This document shows, in pieces, positions 1-12,800 of a stretch of 64,000 nt of DNA. Made by a program: the position numbers and the translations under genes. Source of the stretch: Tigriopus japonicus. Lineage: Eukaryota > Arthropoda > Copepoda > Harpacticoida > Harpacticidae. Under the pieces are notes generated by a model. It was not told where the DNA came from, ran no database searches, and saw only the letters and a program-made list of their open reading frames with translations. The stretch covers positions 3,278,015 through 3,342,014 of the forward strand of contig CM021317.1 of NCBI GenBank assembly GCA_010645155.1, read 5' to 3'. Numbering within the stretch: position 1 is the stretch's first letter; every line of letters begins with the position of its first letter.

Positions 1-1
1 T

Positions 2-142
2 CAACTCAGTGAGGAATACGAACGGATGATTCGGGGCGAGATGGAACACCTCTTGAGAGGCAAGAAAAGTCCGGATTATGTGGATTATGATCCCATGGAG
101 GTGGAATTACCTTTGCTTCCGGTCGAGTACGTTAGCAAATGA
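2..142 (+). CDS. 3' terminal exon of an unidentified gene (partial)
   Basis: An open frame runs in from the left edge and ends at TGA 140-142, giving about 46 residues. The stretch is acidic and charged (ends PVEYVSK) and I do not recognise the family. Its GC content and codon use look coding compared with the AT-rich sequence after the stop. A poly(A) signal about 110 nt downstream fits the end of a transcript. The upstream part lies outside the window, so neither start nor function can be given. Confidence 0.45.
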   Translation, partial: QLSEEYERMIRGEMEHLLRGKKSPDYVDYDPMEVELPLLPVEYVSK

Positions 143-249
143 GATCCTTTACGAATTAGGATGATTCGTTTGGGGTTATGTTAGCATGGCAATGTTTGAT
201 CTTTCTCATACGCCTCGTTCTCCTGGCGTTCCAAACTCATTTGAGAAGC

Positions 250-255
250 AATAAA
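250..255 (+). other. Poly(A) signal AATAAA
   Basis: A canonical AATAAA hexamer lies 107 nt after the stop codon at 142. It is the likely 3' processing signal of the left-edge gene. Confidence 0.4.
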
Positions 256-576
256 ATCAGATGTCGATTTGAAGTTAATGGTAGTATTCACAAATTTGAA
301 GTTTCTCCTCCCTGGAAATAATGCCCGCCTGTTTGATGATAGTAGTTATTGTTTTTGTTTCTTACCCATCTTACAACAAATACAATTGGCCGTTTTTCCT
401 TTGTGCGTTTGGGATGTCTTCATTTGTTGTCAAGTGGTTAAATAAAGACATGTCTAGATTGAAAAAGAAAATTGAATCAATACAATTACAAGGTTGGCGG
501 GCCAAAGTGGTCCACTAGAACTGAAATTGAACTTGAGAGTTATGTTTTGCATTGAGGGAGAGCTAGAGACTAAGTA

Positions 577-1166
577 CGTGGGGTATCCAGACTATAGGTA
601 GACTGGGCCTGTAACTCGTTAACAAGTGCGATTTTTAGATGCTTGATGAAAAATCAAAGTCAAGATATATCTCTTTTGAGGAGATGATATTACACATGAT
701 TTGTTGTCAGGTAATCCAGTTCATAGTGATGATTTATTTAGAAAAGGTATGTTGTGCGACCCCTGCACGTTTTTGAACATCGATGTCAAGAGCAAGAAAC
801 ACGTTAAAATGCATTATGATGGAAAATTAAGACGTTGTTCAACCACCCATACCAATATTTGATGCAAATTTGAGGTAAAAATGTGGTAAATTTTGATGTG
901 AAACGTCTTGGCTTTAGAGTGTACTTGATTTTTGACTTGTTGCTCGCTTTTGAGGCTAATTTTCTATGTACTGTATACAGGGGTCGCCCAACATACCTTG
1001 TCTAATTAAATCATAAGTTCGAACATGATTGCCTTACAACAAATCATGTAAAATAACATCTGCTCATAAGAGATAAATCTTGATTTCGATTCTAAATCAA
1101 GCATCTAAAAATCGCACTTGTTGACGAGTTATAGGCCCAGTCTACCTCTAGTCTGGATACCCCTCG
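577..1166. mobile_element. Palindromic TA-flanked MITE (Tc1/mariner-like), copy 1
   Basis: The 590-bp element is bounded by TA dinucleotides at 575-576 and 1167-1168. Its terminal inverted repeats are over 70 bp long and begin CG(T/A)GGGGTATCCAGACTA. A second inverted pair lies inside (GGTATGTTG.GCGACCCC near 747 and its complement near 980), so the whole element is a near-palindrome that could fold into a long hairpin. There is no transposase frame. A related copy, split by a hAT, sits at 59830-61958. TA target duplications and inverted ends are typical of Tc1/mariner derivatives, but the exact family is not assigned. Confidence 0.75.
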
Positions 1167-2582
1167 TATACAGAGGGCGGTGTGCTTTTTTTTTTCTTTT
1201 TTGTCAAAACTTATGTTTTGGAATTTTGTTTTAAAGACGTGGTTAAGGTCAAAGAAGAGTAATGCTTCATAGAAAATTAAGGCTACTTTTGTGTTTCCCA
1301 ACTCCATGTTGGGGATGCCATGGATATACTTACAGAAGAGGATGCAAAGATGCATTTTCTACGAGTACATGTACATGTGAGGAGGACAAATTCTAGGGCT
1401 AGAATGGACTTTTGAATTTGGGTCTCAAAACTTATTTCTTACATGTTTTTTATATTTTCTAAAAATTATAGGAGATAAAACTTGTATTTCGCCTTATACA
1501 GACATAACAAGCATTTTTTGAATTAAATTTCGACCTAAATATAGGTCGTCATTTTTTCTAGGGGATCGAGCGAGTTCAAAAATTTATTAACTTCAAGAGC
1601 ATAACCGAAGCACGATAATTTCAAGCAGATCAACTAATAATCAAGAGCAAAATATTGCGACGGAAATGACATACCAAATAATTTTGGCTTATTTAGTGAC
1701 TAATTTAGAAGAAAAAATAGTTTAAAAAGCCCTGATATGCTTTCTTTTGCCAATCTAAAGTGAAAAATACTAATCGAAAAAATTAAATGTATTTGACAAG
1801 AACCGCAGCTAAAGAAGCCAGTGATTTTCTTGACCTTGATTCATAACCAAACAAATGGAAAAGCAAAAAGGGGCTACCAAGGTGCAAAGAAAAACTCAAT
1901 CCCTCCAAAAGCCCAGTTTTACAATCTGACACAACAATTGTGTCGTAATTACACTTTGAAGCTAAAAATAAAAATACGGCAAGACGTGGCCAGTTAGGCA
2001 CGATCAAACTACCAGTGTGCCTTTAGATTAGTTAGAATACAGAACTTAGAATTTAGAGTTTTAGAATATTTTTGGATTAGCTGGGATGCTATTTACAGAC
2101 AAATCGGTGCCATATTTTTACAGGAACAGTAATTGTCAATTTCATGTCCGGTGATTTCTTCTTGCACTTTTCCCCCTGGATTTAAACCGCTGTAAGAAAT
2201 AAATACTGGTGGGAATCAAATTTTCCTTGGTCTTGGAGGAAAGGGAGTGGTTTGGGAACATGTCCAGAATCGAAATTTTATCGTCCATTATGATTAAAGA
2301 GCTCATTTTTCCTTTGAAAAGACACCTTTAAAACTGTGGATAAACGTTGAGCCGTCCGCACTTCTAATTTGGTCGATGGCATCTCAAATATCATTTCCAA
2401 GAATAGAGAGGTTAGTTTGGGATAGATTGGACGCTAAGTTGTTCATTTCTAAATCTTACAAAATCAGGATCTTTTGGTTCAAAACTATGACAAAACATTC
2501 ATGTCAGGTTGTACATTTAGCGCAATGATTTCACAATATCTTTTGGACAACCTGAATTCACCAATCAAGTGCTACTGATTTG

Positions 2583-3566
2583 TAGAGTTGGGTCAATTAC
2601 TTAAAAAATGTAATTAATTACAATTACAATTACTTTGTCGAAAAATGTAATTAATTACAATTACATTGTCGAAAAATGTAATTAATAACAATTACAATTA
2701 CTTTGTCGAAAAATGTAATTAATTACAATTACAATTACTTTGTCGAAAAATGTTATCAATTACAATTACAATTACTTTGTCGAAAAATGTAATCAATTAC
2801 AATTACAATTACTTTGTCGAAAAATGTAATTAATTACAATTACAATTACATCATCCGAAAATGTAATTGACTTCAATTACAATTACATGTCAATTACATG
2901 ACAATTACATGTCACTTAAATGTCAATTACAATCCTTCCATCTCTTTCACCCTTTTCCCTTTTCAAAAGGATGAAAAATAAACAGATCTGCCATTTTTAA
3001 ATGGCGATGCACCAACTGGCAACTTATAATGCCTGAAAGGTCAATATGAAAGAGTGATTTACAAAAACCAAAAGTTTATGAACGGGCTGAAATATAAAAA
3101 CTATTATGCCATGAACCTTAAGGCATATTTTCCTTTTCCTGTAAACACGAACTTTATACAAATATATCAAGTATGACGATGTTTTAAAACTTTTATTTTC
3201 CACCTCATTTGTCTGCCCTTAATTGTGTAAAGCCCTATTTCCTGACACAAGAATCATGGTCAAAAGCTATTTTACATGGTCAAAAGCTTTTTTAGTTGAA
3301 AAGTATTTAAACATCATAGCTTGGGTGCGTATTGTAACAAAAGCTACCTGTCACTGGCATCATATTGACCGCAAATTGATGGCAAAATAATTGTTTTGCA
3401 AGTGAAAACTCAAAGTATCAATTGATATCATGGTTAATTTGAAGAAGTAAGAGTTTGAAAAGTAAATGGTAATTTGTAATTGAAAATTCGTCAATTACAT
3501 GGCCAAAAATGTAATCAATTACAATTACGTAATTGTAATTGCCACTACAATTACTCCCCAACCCTG
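2583..3566. mobile_element. Non-autonomous hAT element with TAGAGTTGGG/CAGGGTTGGG ends
   Basis: The ends read TAGAGTTGGG (left) and, on the complement of the right end, CAGGGTTGGG. They are flanked by near-identical 8-bp target duplications: CTGATTTG at 2575-2582 and CTGATTTA at 3567-3574. An 8-bp duplication and a terminal YARNG-like start are hAT hallmarks. The left third is a minisatellite of AATTAC-rich units, and AATTAC-rich sequence returns at the right end. No transposase frame is visible. Confidence 0.75.
2602..2865. repeat. Minisatellite of ~37-bp units inside the hAT element
   Basis: About six tandem units contain CTTTGTCGAAAAATGTAATT followed by AATTACAATTACAATTA, with small indels. 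The array lies just inside the left hAT terminus. Unit ends match the AATTAC-rich sub-terminal sequence, so the array may have grown from it. Confidence 0.85.
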
Positions 3567-3880
3567 CTGATTTAATTCACGGTACTGTGGATTGCATTAC
3601 TCACAAAAATGAAATCATGCGACAGTTTGAACGGCAATTATCGTATAACAAAAGATTTTGGTTTATTCTTCGAAATGTAGATTTTAATCACAAATTTAGA
3701 GCATGGCACGGGTATCGGAAAGGGATGATTTTAATAACGATGATAATAGCATAATTGAAGTTTGACATTCCGCTTCTCCTATTCGGAAAAAGGCAAAAAA
3801 TAAGAATAGCACATTTGTTGATGTCGATATAATATGAATGGAAGCAAAATATATAATATAAAAATAAAGTCGAATAAGAC

Positions 3881-6800
3881 TCAGTGTCCATTCATGGCCG
3901 CATTGTAAATAATGCCTCCATTAGCCGCCTTCGTGAATCCCGTTGAATCGGCCGCCGCTTGAACCGTGACCACTTTGTTGCGTTTCCCGGATTTGGCCTC
4001 CATTTGATTGCTCACCCGGACATTCAAAGGCCTGCCGAGCATCTTCAAGTAATGATCCGCCAAAACTCCCACCAATTCACCAGTTAAATCCTCGCCTCGT
4101 TTCGATTGAAGAGAGAGCACGAGGTCGTTGCTCGACTTCAAATGGATCAAGATCAATTCATTGCCTTGATCCGGACTCAAACTGATGCTGATAATGTCGG
4201 AGAATTGGAAGGTCTGCATGTTCTTGAACTTCTTGTTCGGGTCCATCTTGAGGATTTTGTTGTCTTTGGTGAAGACAATGGCGCGCTCATTGATCTTATC
4301 TCGACAATTGTATTTGACTGTGTGGGCGGAGAAAAGTACGGTCTTTGTTGACACGCCTTCTTTGGTTAGGCTGGCCCGGTAGGCGTGGACATCTAAGTTC
4401 TCTGTGGGATCGTTCAAATAATCGCCTCTCCACTTTCTGAAATGGGATGTAATGGGAATAATCATGAAACACCGAACAAGGCTAATTGAGAAATTACTAG
4501 AAATCAGTAAATTTAGGCTTGAAATGTCATTCAATATTGATTCAAAGACTAATCTCGCTCGTTTTAGATCAGTGTCTAAATGGGAGTGAAGAGGAAATAT
4601 TAAAGTTGAAAAAAAAAGAGTACAAAATGTAATTGCCAATACAATTTCAACAAAAATTATCATAATATTCAATCATTACTATTTAATAGTATCGGTCCTG
4701 TTTCTGCTAGAGGGCTAACAGAGAAATGTCACTACAGTTCAGCCAGGGGAGATTTATTTTGAACAGGCTTCAGTAGTCTGACAGCAAGTGTGCCAAGTGC
4801 CTAAATGCATCATCATTACTGATGTGTTTGGAGTTGGATTTTTGACAAAGTTTTGCCATCTTTGTTTTTAGGGTCAAAAAGCTGACCACAACTAAACTTC
4901 TCAACATGCAATAGACCTAATCTGCCATAAAATATGGCAGCACTGCCAACTTGAAATCCATAATTATAACTACTGATGGAACTCAAAATTGAACTAGTTC
5001 AACTGTTGCAAAATTGGTCCCTGTTTAGGTCTTTTCAAAAATTTCAATACAACCTGCACCAATCAACAGTAATAAACTTTGAGTCAAAAGTGGCAGCACT
5101 CCTGGTTCAAAATCCATCACCATGCATTATGCATTGCCCAAAAAAAAAAAACTTCAATGAGTATGCTACTGACTCCCTGAAAAGGCAAGTTCTGGTTTAG
5201 AATCACATAACTTAGCATGTTCAATGTCAAATCCCATCCCACACACAGTGCAGGCTTGGTGACTCACGAAAATTTTCGGAGTGTCATTTCTCTGCTAGCC
5301 CTCTAGTTTCTGCTTGAATCTATTTGAATTTGAGTGTGGAGTGGCTTTTAAGTTATTTGCACCCCTAAAGTTGGGATGAAAGATGGCCAAATTGGTTCAA
5401 AACAACTTCAAAGGTGAATGCGGCATGAACCCTGAGGGCTATAATTCTACTTTTCTTCATACTTGCTCCGAAGTCGGTAAATAGTTTTGGTTGGTGAAGT
5501 CAAAGGAAGGGTCTTCAGATTTGTTTTGTGCCATTATTCTTAATTAGGTTTTGTTGAGAGGAAATACTTGTTCCTTTGTAACTCACGCGAAAAACACAAA
5601 ATGGACTGGATTGTCCACATAAATTCAAAAAGTGTCAAAAGCATTTTAACCAGTCGAATGGAAAAGAGTATTTTCGTGACATTTACTTTGCTTGTTCCAA
5701 GAAATAGAAAATAATCAAAATTTAGGACAGATATTGTAGTAATTGTGATACCAAACCTTTCAAAACCCTTTATGATTTTTCTACTAAGAATGAAGAATTT
5801 TTGACAAGATAGGAAATGCTAATAGAAAGATCAGCGAAATTGCTTTCGAATAGTAAACTATCATGAATTTTCTTATAGTTCAGTGGTTCGGATAAATGAT
5901 GTATGTATGTATGTATGTATGTATTTCGGTCTCAAAGGGTAAAATGATTGGTTGTATTTACAATTGGTTTGTTTTGAAACCGTGGATCCTCATAAGCCAT
6001 AACGGCTTGTTTTCATGAGGACCATGCTTGTTGCATCTTAATAAAGATGCCTCAAGATTAAGGGTTATCACATCAAAATTTTCATCAAACGTATTGGCAA
6101 TGGATCTAGAGAGTTGGTCATTTGGAAAGCATTCACGGTCCTAGAAGGTAAAGCATCATCAAAGAGAAAATCCGGATTGCCGGCAGGAGAAACAATTTTT
6201 CACGTCACAAGTGGTCGAGTAAGAGCTAATGATTTGGTCTCTGACACACGCGATCCATCGTTTCAGCGATATTTCGTTTTCGTATATCGTTTTGTTGCAA
6301 GCGTGATATTCATTCCAAGTTTTACCGAACGCATAGTCAGGTAATTTCTGTAGCCAACATTTTCGAACTAATGGCAAGGATACATATGTTTGCCCACCCC
6401 GACGTACTTTGTGTAAGAACTTATTAATGGATTTCGGAAGTTTTTCTTGTAGAGCATTATGCACATGTTTTAATTGCCTCACTGCTCCCAAATCTGAAAC
6501 TCTTAGAATTTTAAGCTTTTTAAAGTACGCACTTGTATGAGCCCTTCTCCTTGCCATAACGATCCACCTCACCGCCATCTTTTGGAGAACTTGAAGTCCT
6601 TTCAGTGCTGAAGAGTGCCGAAAAAATTCGACTCCATATTCGAGCTTACTTCTGATAAGAGCATTATATAAAATCAATCTAAGGTTTTGATGCAGGTTAT
6701 TTCTGGCCATAAATAACGTAAAGAGGGTTTGTCTTACTTTTTTGCTTAACTCTAATACATGCGTCTTCCACGATAACTTGTCGTCAAGATGTAATCCCAA

Positions 6801-9800
6801 AAATTTCAACGAATTGATTTGACGTCCACGTCCAATCTGCTCTATGATGTGTCCTTCACTAACCAGATTAAAATCACAGTTCATTTTTCCATGCTTTGTA
6901 TCAAGTAGCATGACTTTAGTTTTCTTTAGATTTAACGTTAAATTATTGCTTTTAAACCATACCGTCAGACTTTCAAACCACTTGTTGCAGTCTCCCTCCA
7001 TCGCTTTTAGATCATTTCCAAAGTGCTGTAGAGTTGTATCGTCGGCAAACATTGTTGTTTTAAAAGGTGTTGCGGAAGGAAGGTCGTTTACGTAAATTAG
7101 AAACAGTAGTGGACCCAAGATGCTTCCTTGAGGGACGCCACAGGTCACAGTCTTACAACTCGAAAGTACGCCATCTAGATCAACCCGTTGTTCCCGACCA
7201 GAGAGATAATTACGTAACCAAGTTAAAATATTGTTGCTGTAACCGTAGTGTGCTACCTTTTGGAGCAAAAGCTCGTGGTCCACCGTGTCAAACGCCTTCC
7301 TGAGGTCAATGAATATTGCCAACGAAAACGTAGAGCTCTTGTCGTTTTCAAAAACGTTTTGCAGGAAATGATGAATTGCATGTGAAGTGGAGTGTTTGGG
7401 TCGAAAACCAAATTGTTGAGGAGTCAAAAAATCGTTATTGAATGGTGTGAAAATCTGCCAGTAGACTACCTTCTCTAATATTTTTGAAAGCGTCGGAAGT
7501 ATACAAATGGGCCGGTAATTTGACATGTTGCATCTATCTCCTCCTTTAAAAAGGGGAACAATCTTCCCGCGTTTCCAGTCCTGCGGAATGTATCCCGTGA
7601 TTAGCGAAATGTTTACAAGATGAGCAAGAGGTTCCGCAATTGCAGTCCTAACACCCTTTAGTACAATGGCGGAGATTCCATCGAAACCTGAACTCGATTT
7701 AAGGGGAAGCTTATCAATGATATTTAGGATTTGCGAACGAGTAACCACCTTAAAGTAGTAAGTTCTTTGATCCGGGTGCCTTTGAATGTTGCTTATGGCA
7801 TGCAATAGGTTGGTGGATTTTTCCTCCATTATGTTCCCAACTGACGAAAAATATTCATTGAACGCGGATGCCATATCAACCTTGTCGTTAATAATGTTAA
7901 TGTTAACGTTAACGTTAATGTGATATCCACGGATAAGCGACGGCGTCCTTTAATCCTCTGTAATCGCCTGTTTGAGGTCTAGCTAGTGAGGTTATGATTC
8001 CTCAGTGATTGCAATGAAGGTCTCCATTGCGGAGATATTTCCGTCTTTGTCACTTCCGGTAGATCTCCGCTTTGTCGAGCTACCAAGGGTCCAAAACCAT
8101 GAATAAGAATGCGAGTACTTTGATATATAGTACAAATGGATGAGCAGCAACTACCCTACGCACAATAACTAAAACCTACCGAACTATTACTATAATAGAT
8201 ACCAATATGACATGCAGAAATTGTAATCCCAACATGGAGATTTTGGACAAAATCAAGGATAAGGAAGAAAGTGATTAATTTGCTTACCTGTTGATGCCCC
8301 AAGCAGCTCGTTTGCCGCGAAGCAGCTCGAGAGCAGTGATCTTTAGATGCATTTCCGGCCAATCTTCTCTTGGGTATTTGCTAAGAATTGTGTACGCCCT
8401 CCAGCGAAGGAACGCCTTTTGGAGAAGGCTCGAGGTCTTGGCCAAGGATTTCGGTGCCGATGGCCAAGGAAGGCCTTTGCCCAAATCGGACATCCGTTTG
8501 ACTTCTCTATAGAAAGAAAACAAGGGCGTATGACAGGACTGAGGGGACAATCAAATGACGAGAAAATTGCATGCACACTATTGTTATAAATACTTTTTTA
8601 TGATGTGCTCACCACTGAATTAATCAAGATTTTCAAATCAAATTTGTCAAGTAAGATTTTTAGAAAAATGCTATGATATTCCATTTTAGATTTTGAATTC
8701 CCCTCGATAGTATTTTATGGTCAAGACTAACTACGACTTTGATGCGAAAGAGCGAGGAAACTGAGAGCCTTATTTTGGAAATAAATATTAGGTGTGACTT
8801 TATTTTTCAGGGGGCGAAAATAAAATCAAAAATCAAAAACTTCCATGATCTTTAAATACCATTAAAGCAAGAGAGTTATTATTAAGTTATTAAGCGCTTA
8901 ATAATGACCACATCAACTAGTTGCCTGCATACCCATAAAAGCCTTGGGTTTTGAAAGTCCGGAAAGTTTGATCCTTCAAAAAATTGACCAACAGCAATTC
9001 AACTAGACTACGAACACGTAAAAATGCCTCAGAAATAGGTTGAAGATGGATAAATTACTCCGCATTTCGAAAAAGAAAAGAGAACCAAAGGGGTCTTTAA
9101 ATTCATATTTGAACCAATGAAGCAAGAAGTTCGATGAGACTTTTTTGTATTTTAAGAATAAGGAAGAAAAACTAGAAGAAAAAACAGGCTCTAATGCATC
9201 CGAGGTTTTCTACTCTCACTGGCGTACTTGCCATAATTATTGATACCCTCCTATGCACCTTCATGTGCAAACATGTTGGCTCGTGCAAAAACATTCGAAG
9301 ATTGTCACATATGACCATTTCTTAATCCATGGGCATGGTTCCGTTACAAACTTACTTGAAGGTTCCGGCCAAGAGGTTCACGAAGGTCCTCAGCTTATAC
9401 TTCTTGTAGTACATGGCGATGATGTAAGCGGCCTTGAGGCGTTTGGCATACCGCCTTCCTAAAACACCTCGAAGGTGCTTCTGAAGGATAATCACCACAC
9501 TGGGAATCTTGCTCTCTCTGACTTGCTCCAATTTGAAGATGGTCTCCGGGCTTTGGATGAAGATCTTGGTGTTGCCAAAGGTGCAATCACTCGCAATGTT
9601 CTGATGCCCAAGGATGGCTTGAACCGCTTCACGAGGGCCGCCTTTCCGATAGTTAGGCCAAGTGTCAGGACAGATGACCTTATAGCGAAGATTAAACTTC
9701 CTGCAAAGGGCATGGATCAAGGGTTCTAGAGAGGTTGCGAGAGTTTGAAACAAAATCTTCCGCTTACGTGTATTCCTGTCTGAAGGCGAATCCGGCTCGA

Positions 9801-12800
9801 CGAACGCGCACGTTCTCCAAGAGACCAAGATATCTATGAATAATGTATGTAATATTCATTTTAAAATAGACGTTTTTGTTTTTGGTCATGATTTTTGGAT
9901 AATTACCTGATTTGGTGAATGACTCGTTCATCGTTAAAGGCATGGGGCGATTTGAGCTCGTTGGGTTTAATACACCGGACATAAAAGGGGTCTTTTGAGG
10001 CCAAGGTTTTCATCAACGATGACATGGAAGACTTGAACAAGGTGGCCGCAGTTTGAGGTCTTTTTGTGGTCTGTGTAATGGAGTGCGCACCTTCGGGCCA
10101 CATTGACCTTAAAGAGACAAAAACTAGGTTCTTGAATTTACTCCCAAAATGTTTTTTTTTCATTTCAGGAACTTTTCAGACTGAGCCATGTTTTTTGCCG
10201 GCTACTTTCGGTACGTTAAACAACACCAACAAATTTGTAAAGGCTGCTCTGACCAGGAACTGCAATGAAAGTTCCCCTTGAAACTTCTTACAAAGGCGAA
10301 ACTTACTTAAAAATTTCGTTGTCCGAGTTATAGAGCAATCGTTTGAAGTCTTGAAACAACGTGTCCTTGTTTTTTTCGATGAATCCATTGATGTTATAAA
10401 CCACATCACCAGCATAGTGCTTGATCAAGAAGTCCTGATCAAACTCCAAGGTTTTGTTCTTGGCCGAGTCCACTTTCCGCGATGAATAGTGCTTATTGCT
10501 CTTCAGCTTATCGTCCATGGCACCCAAAAGCACCTGATCTGTAGTTTTCCCCACATTCAGACAAGCCTCATCCATGAGAGCCATAATGCCATGATGAGGC
10601 TGATCAATGAGCTCACAAATGACCTACAAAAAAAAATCAAAATGACTGAACTGGGGTCTGGCTTAATTTTTGACGCTAAATTCTCACGTACTTGATTGTT
10701 GAAGTACTCCACATGGACCCATTTGATGCCTTCTTTCTCATATTCTTCTTGTTGTTGCTTGAGCACAAGCTCAATGAAGAGTTGCTGAAGTTTTTCATTA
10801 CAATAGTTGATGCAAAATTGCTCAAAGCTATTGTTATCAAACACTTCGAAACCATAAATGTCCAGCACACCGATGACAGTGCTGTTATGATGCTGGCTGC
10901 TCTCCAAAAGACTGGGATCAATGGCAGCGTTCACGTGTCCCACGATCCACGTAAAAAGTCGATCATAGAGGGCCTTGGCAAATGAATCCCGACAAACATT
11001 GGCCTCCCCTACGGAATGGGGTTTCCGCATGACCTAGAATTGCAATAAAGTAAGTAAGTATGGCGATTTCACAATCCATTACAAAGACTACACAATCCAT
11101 TCCCAGGCATCAAAACTAATGATGGACCCAAGGAATGGACCAAAAGCTATTATCTACTGAACAAAACTATTTTCATGCTAATTATCTTTGAAATTTGAAT
11201 TGATCACGTGTTGGGACGCAAATTTAAAAAAAATCGGAGTTTTTAACCCAAAAATCCACAAAAAGAAAAGTCTCCTTCATTCTTCTGCTTTTTTTCGAGA
11301 AGAAAGCGGAAATGCAATGTAGAACACGTTGAACAACTCAAAAAGTTTTTCTCCGGCTTGAGTTTCAAAACAGGTTAAAGTAGCAAGCTTTAAATACTAT
11401 TTTAGCTATGAGTAAAACACTAAATACAAGTGATATTTGAACAACCAACTTTTCATTAAGTGAACACAATTTCCGGCAATTTTTGGTAGGTTAAACAGAA
11501 AAGAATGCAGTAATTGCAAATTTCTTGAATTTGGGATGAATATTGGGGTTAAAATTTGACTAAGGGTATTTGGCATTACTTTTCAGCTTGATCTTGTCCG
11601 AAATTACAAATAAAAACAAATAAAATGGCGTGTACCTGTCCGGCTGCTGCAATCACTCTGGTGGTCAAAGCCTCAACTACATCCGTTGTAGATACATTTA
11701 AAAGTTTGGCAATGTTGTTGACATGATCCATATTCTGAATGCGGGTGGTATCTTGGTCATCCTGGAAGAACTCCACGTTTCCTAGGTGAAGAATGGCAGC
11801 CACAAGCTGCCAAATACTGTCCACAGCTTCTGTTGAGAAACCAAGCACTTTGAAGCCACTCATAACTTTTTGGAAGTCGCTGGCCTAAAACAAACACCTT
11901 GATTAGTTGACACCCTTTGTAAAGAAAAATAAAAAAGTAGAGGGTAAGCATTGTGGTAGAGCATCAAAAAGCACTAAACGTTCTGAAGCAAGTATGTTAA
12001 AAAAGGCCGAGCATTGTTTAAGCCTGCAAATTAAGCTGTGCCGAGATTTTACCGTCATTTTTGTGGAAGGCATTTCGGTCAGATTCTCCTTGAGGATTGA
12101 AGGGAAAAAGACAAGTCAAATTTTATCTCCAAAATTCATACATCTATAGTATTCAATGATTTGGACTGAGTCGTAAACTCAAGTAGATAAAATTCCAAGG
12201 TTTCGAGAGCATAAGCATAATTATTCCGAAGAAAGAAAGAATTCACGGAACTTCTGCTTCTAAAACTTTCTAAACCTTTTTTAAGACGTCATATTATTAT
12301 CATTATGAATTTTTCACTTACCTTTTGTGGCATTTGGCATTTGTTATTATTTTGACAGAGATATTTGTAGTCCTCGAGGCGTCGTGTCAAATGAAGTTTC
12401 TTGAGCTGAGCCTCGGATCCCCCTTTCAGGAGTTGGTAGAATGAGTGGAAGTTGTTATCTCCGGGTTGTTGGTAGATCACCCTAGATTTTTCCAAAAGGT
12501 AATTATTGATATGGCCTCCCATGGGATCACCCTAAAATAGATCATGATCACGTGAGATTTCTCCGTCATGCGGTTCATTTTTAGCCGAACAATTACGTGA
12601 TGGAAACTCGAGCTTCTCCGCCCAATGACTTCATCCAAAAACACGAAAATACCCGCAATGACCAAGCAACAAAACTCGTTAGTTCAAGTTAACGTACCTT
12701 AAAATCAAAGTTGATGTCCATGTATTTTCCGAAACGCGAGGAATTGTCATTCCGATTTGTTTTGGCATTGCCAAAAGCCTCCAAAATGTCGTTGGATTGG

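Larger units (their letters stand above)
5899..7920 (-). mobile_element. 5'-truncated non-LTR retrotransposon (LINE) in a myosin intron
   Basis: The element is inserted in the same orientation as the host gene. It comprises the reverse transcriptase frame, about 230 nt of 3' UTR holding a hairpin (TCATGAGGA/TCCTCATAAG arms near 5990-6030), and an (ATAC)n tail on the minus strand at 5900-5924. The endonuclease part is missing, so this is a 5'-truncated insertion. The right border is uncertain and could reach ~8160. Confidence 0.8.
4437..8287 (-). other. Last intron of the myosin ID gene, transposon-rich
   Basis: The intron runs from donor GTAAGC (complement of 8282-8287) to acceptor CAG (complement of 4437-4439). 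Host to the hAT MITE at 4708-5305 and the LINE at 5899-7874. Outside those I see only AT-rich sequence and a GTTAAC-type simple repeat near 7889-7921. Confidence 0.8.

Noticed and set aside
321..518. A 65-codon membrane-like frame after the left-edge gene
   Set aside because: It lies after the poly(A) signal, is AT-biased and has no splice or homology support; more likely chance.
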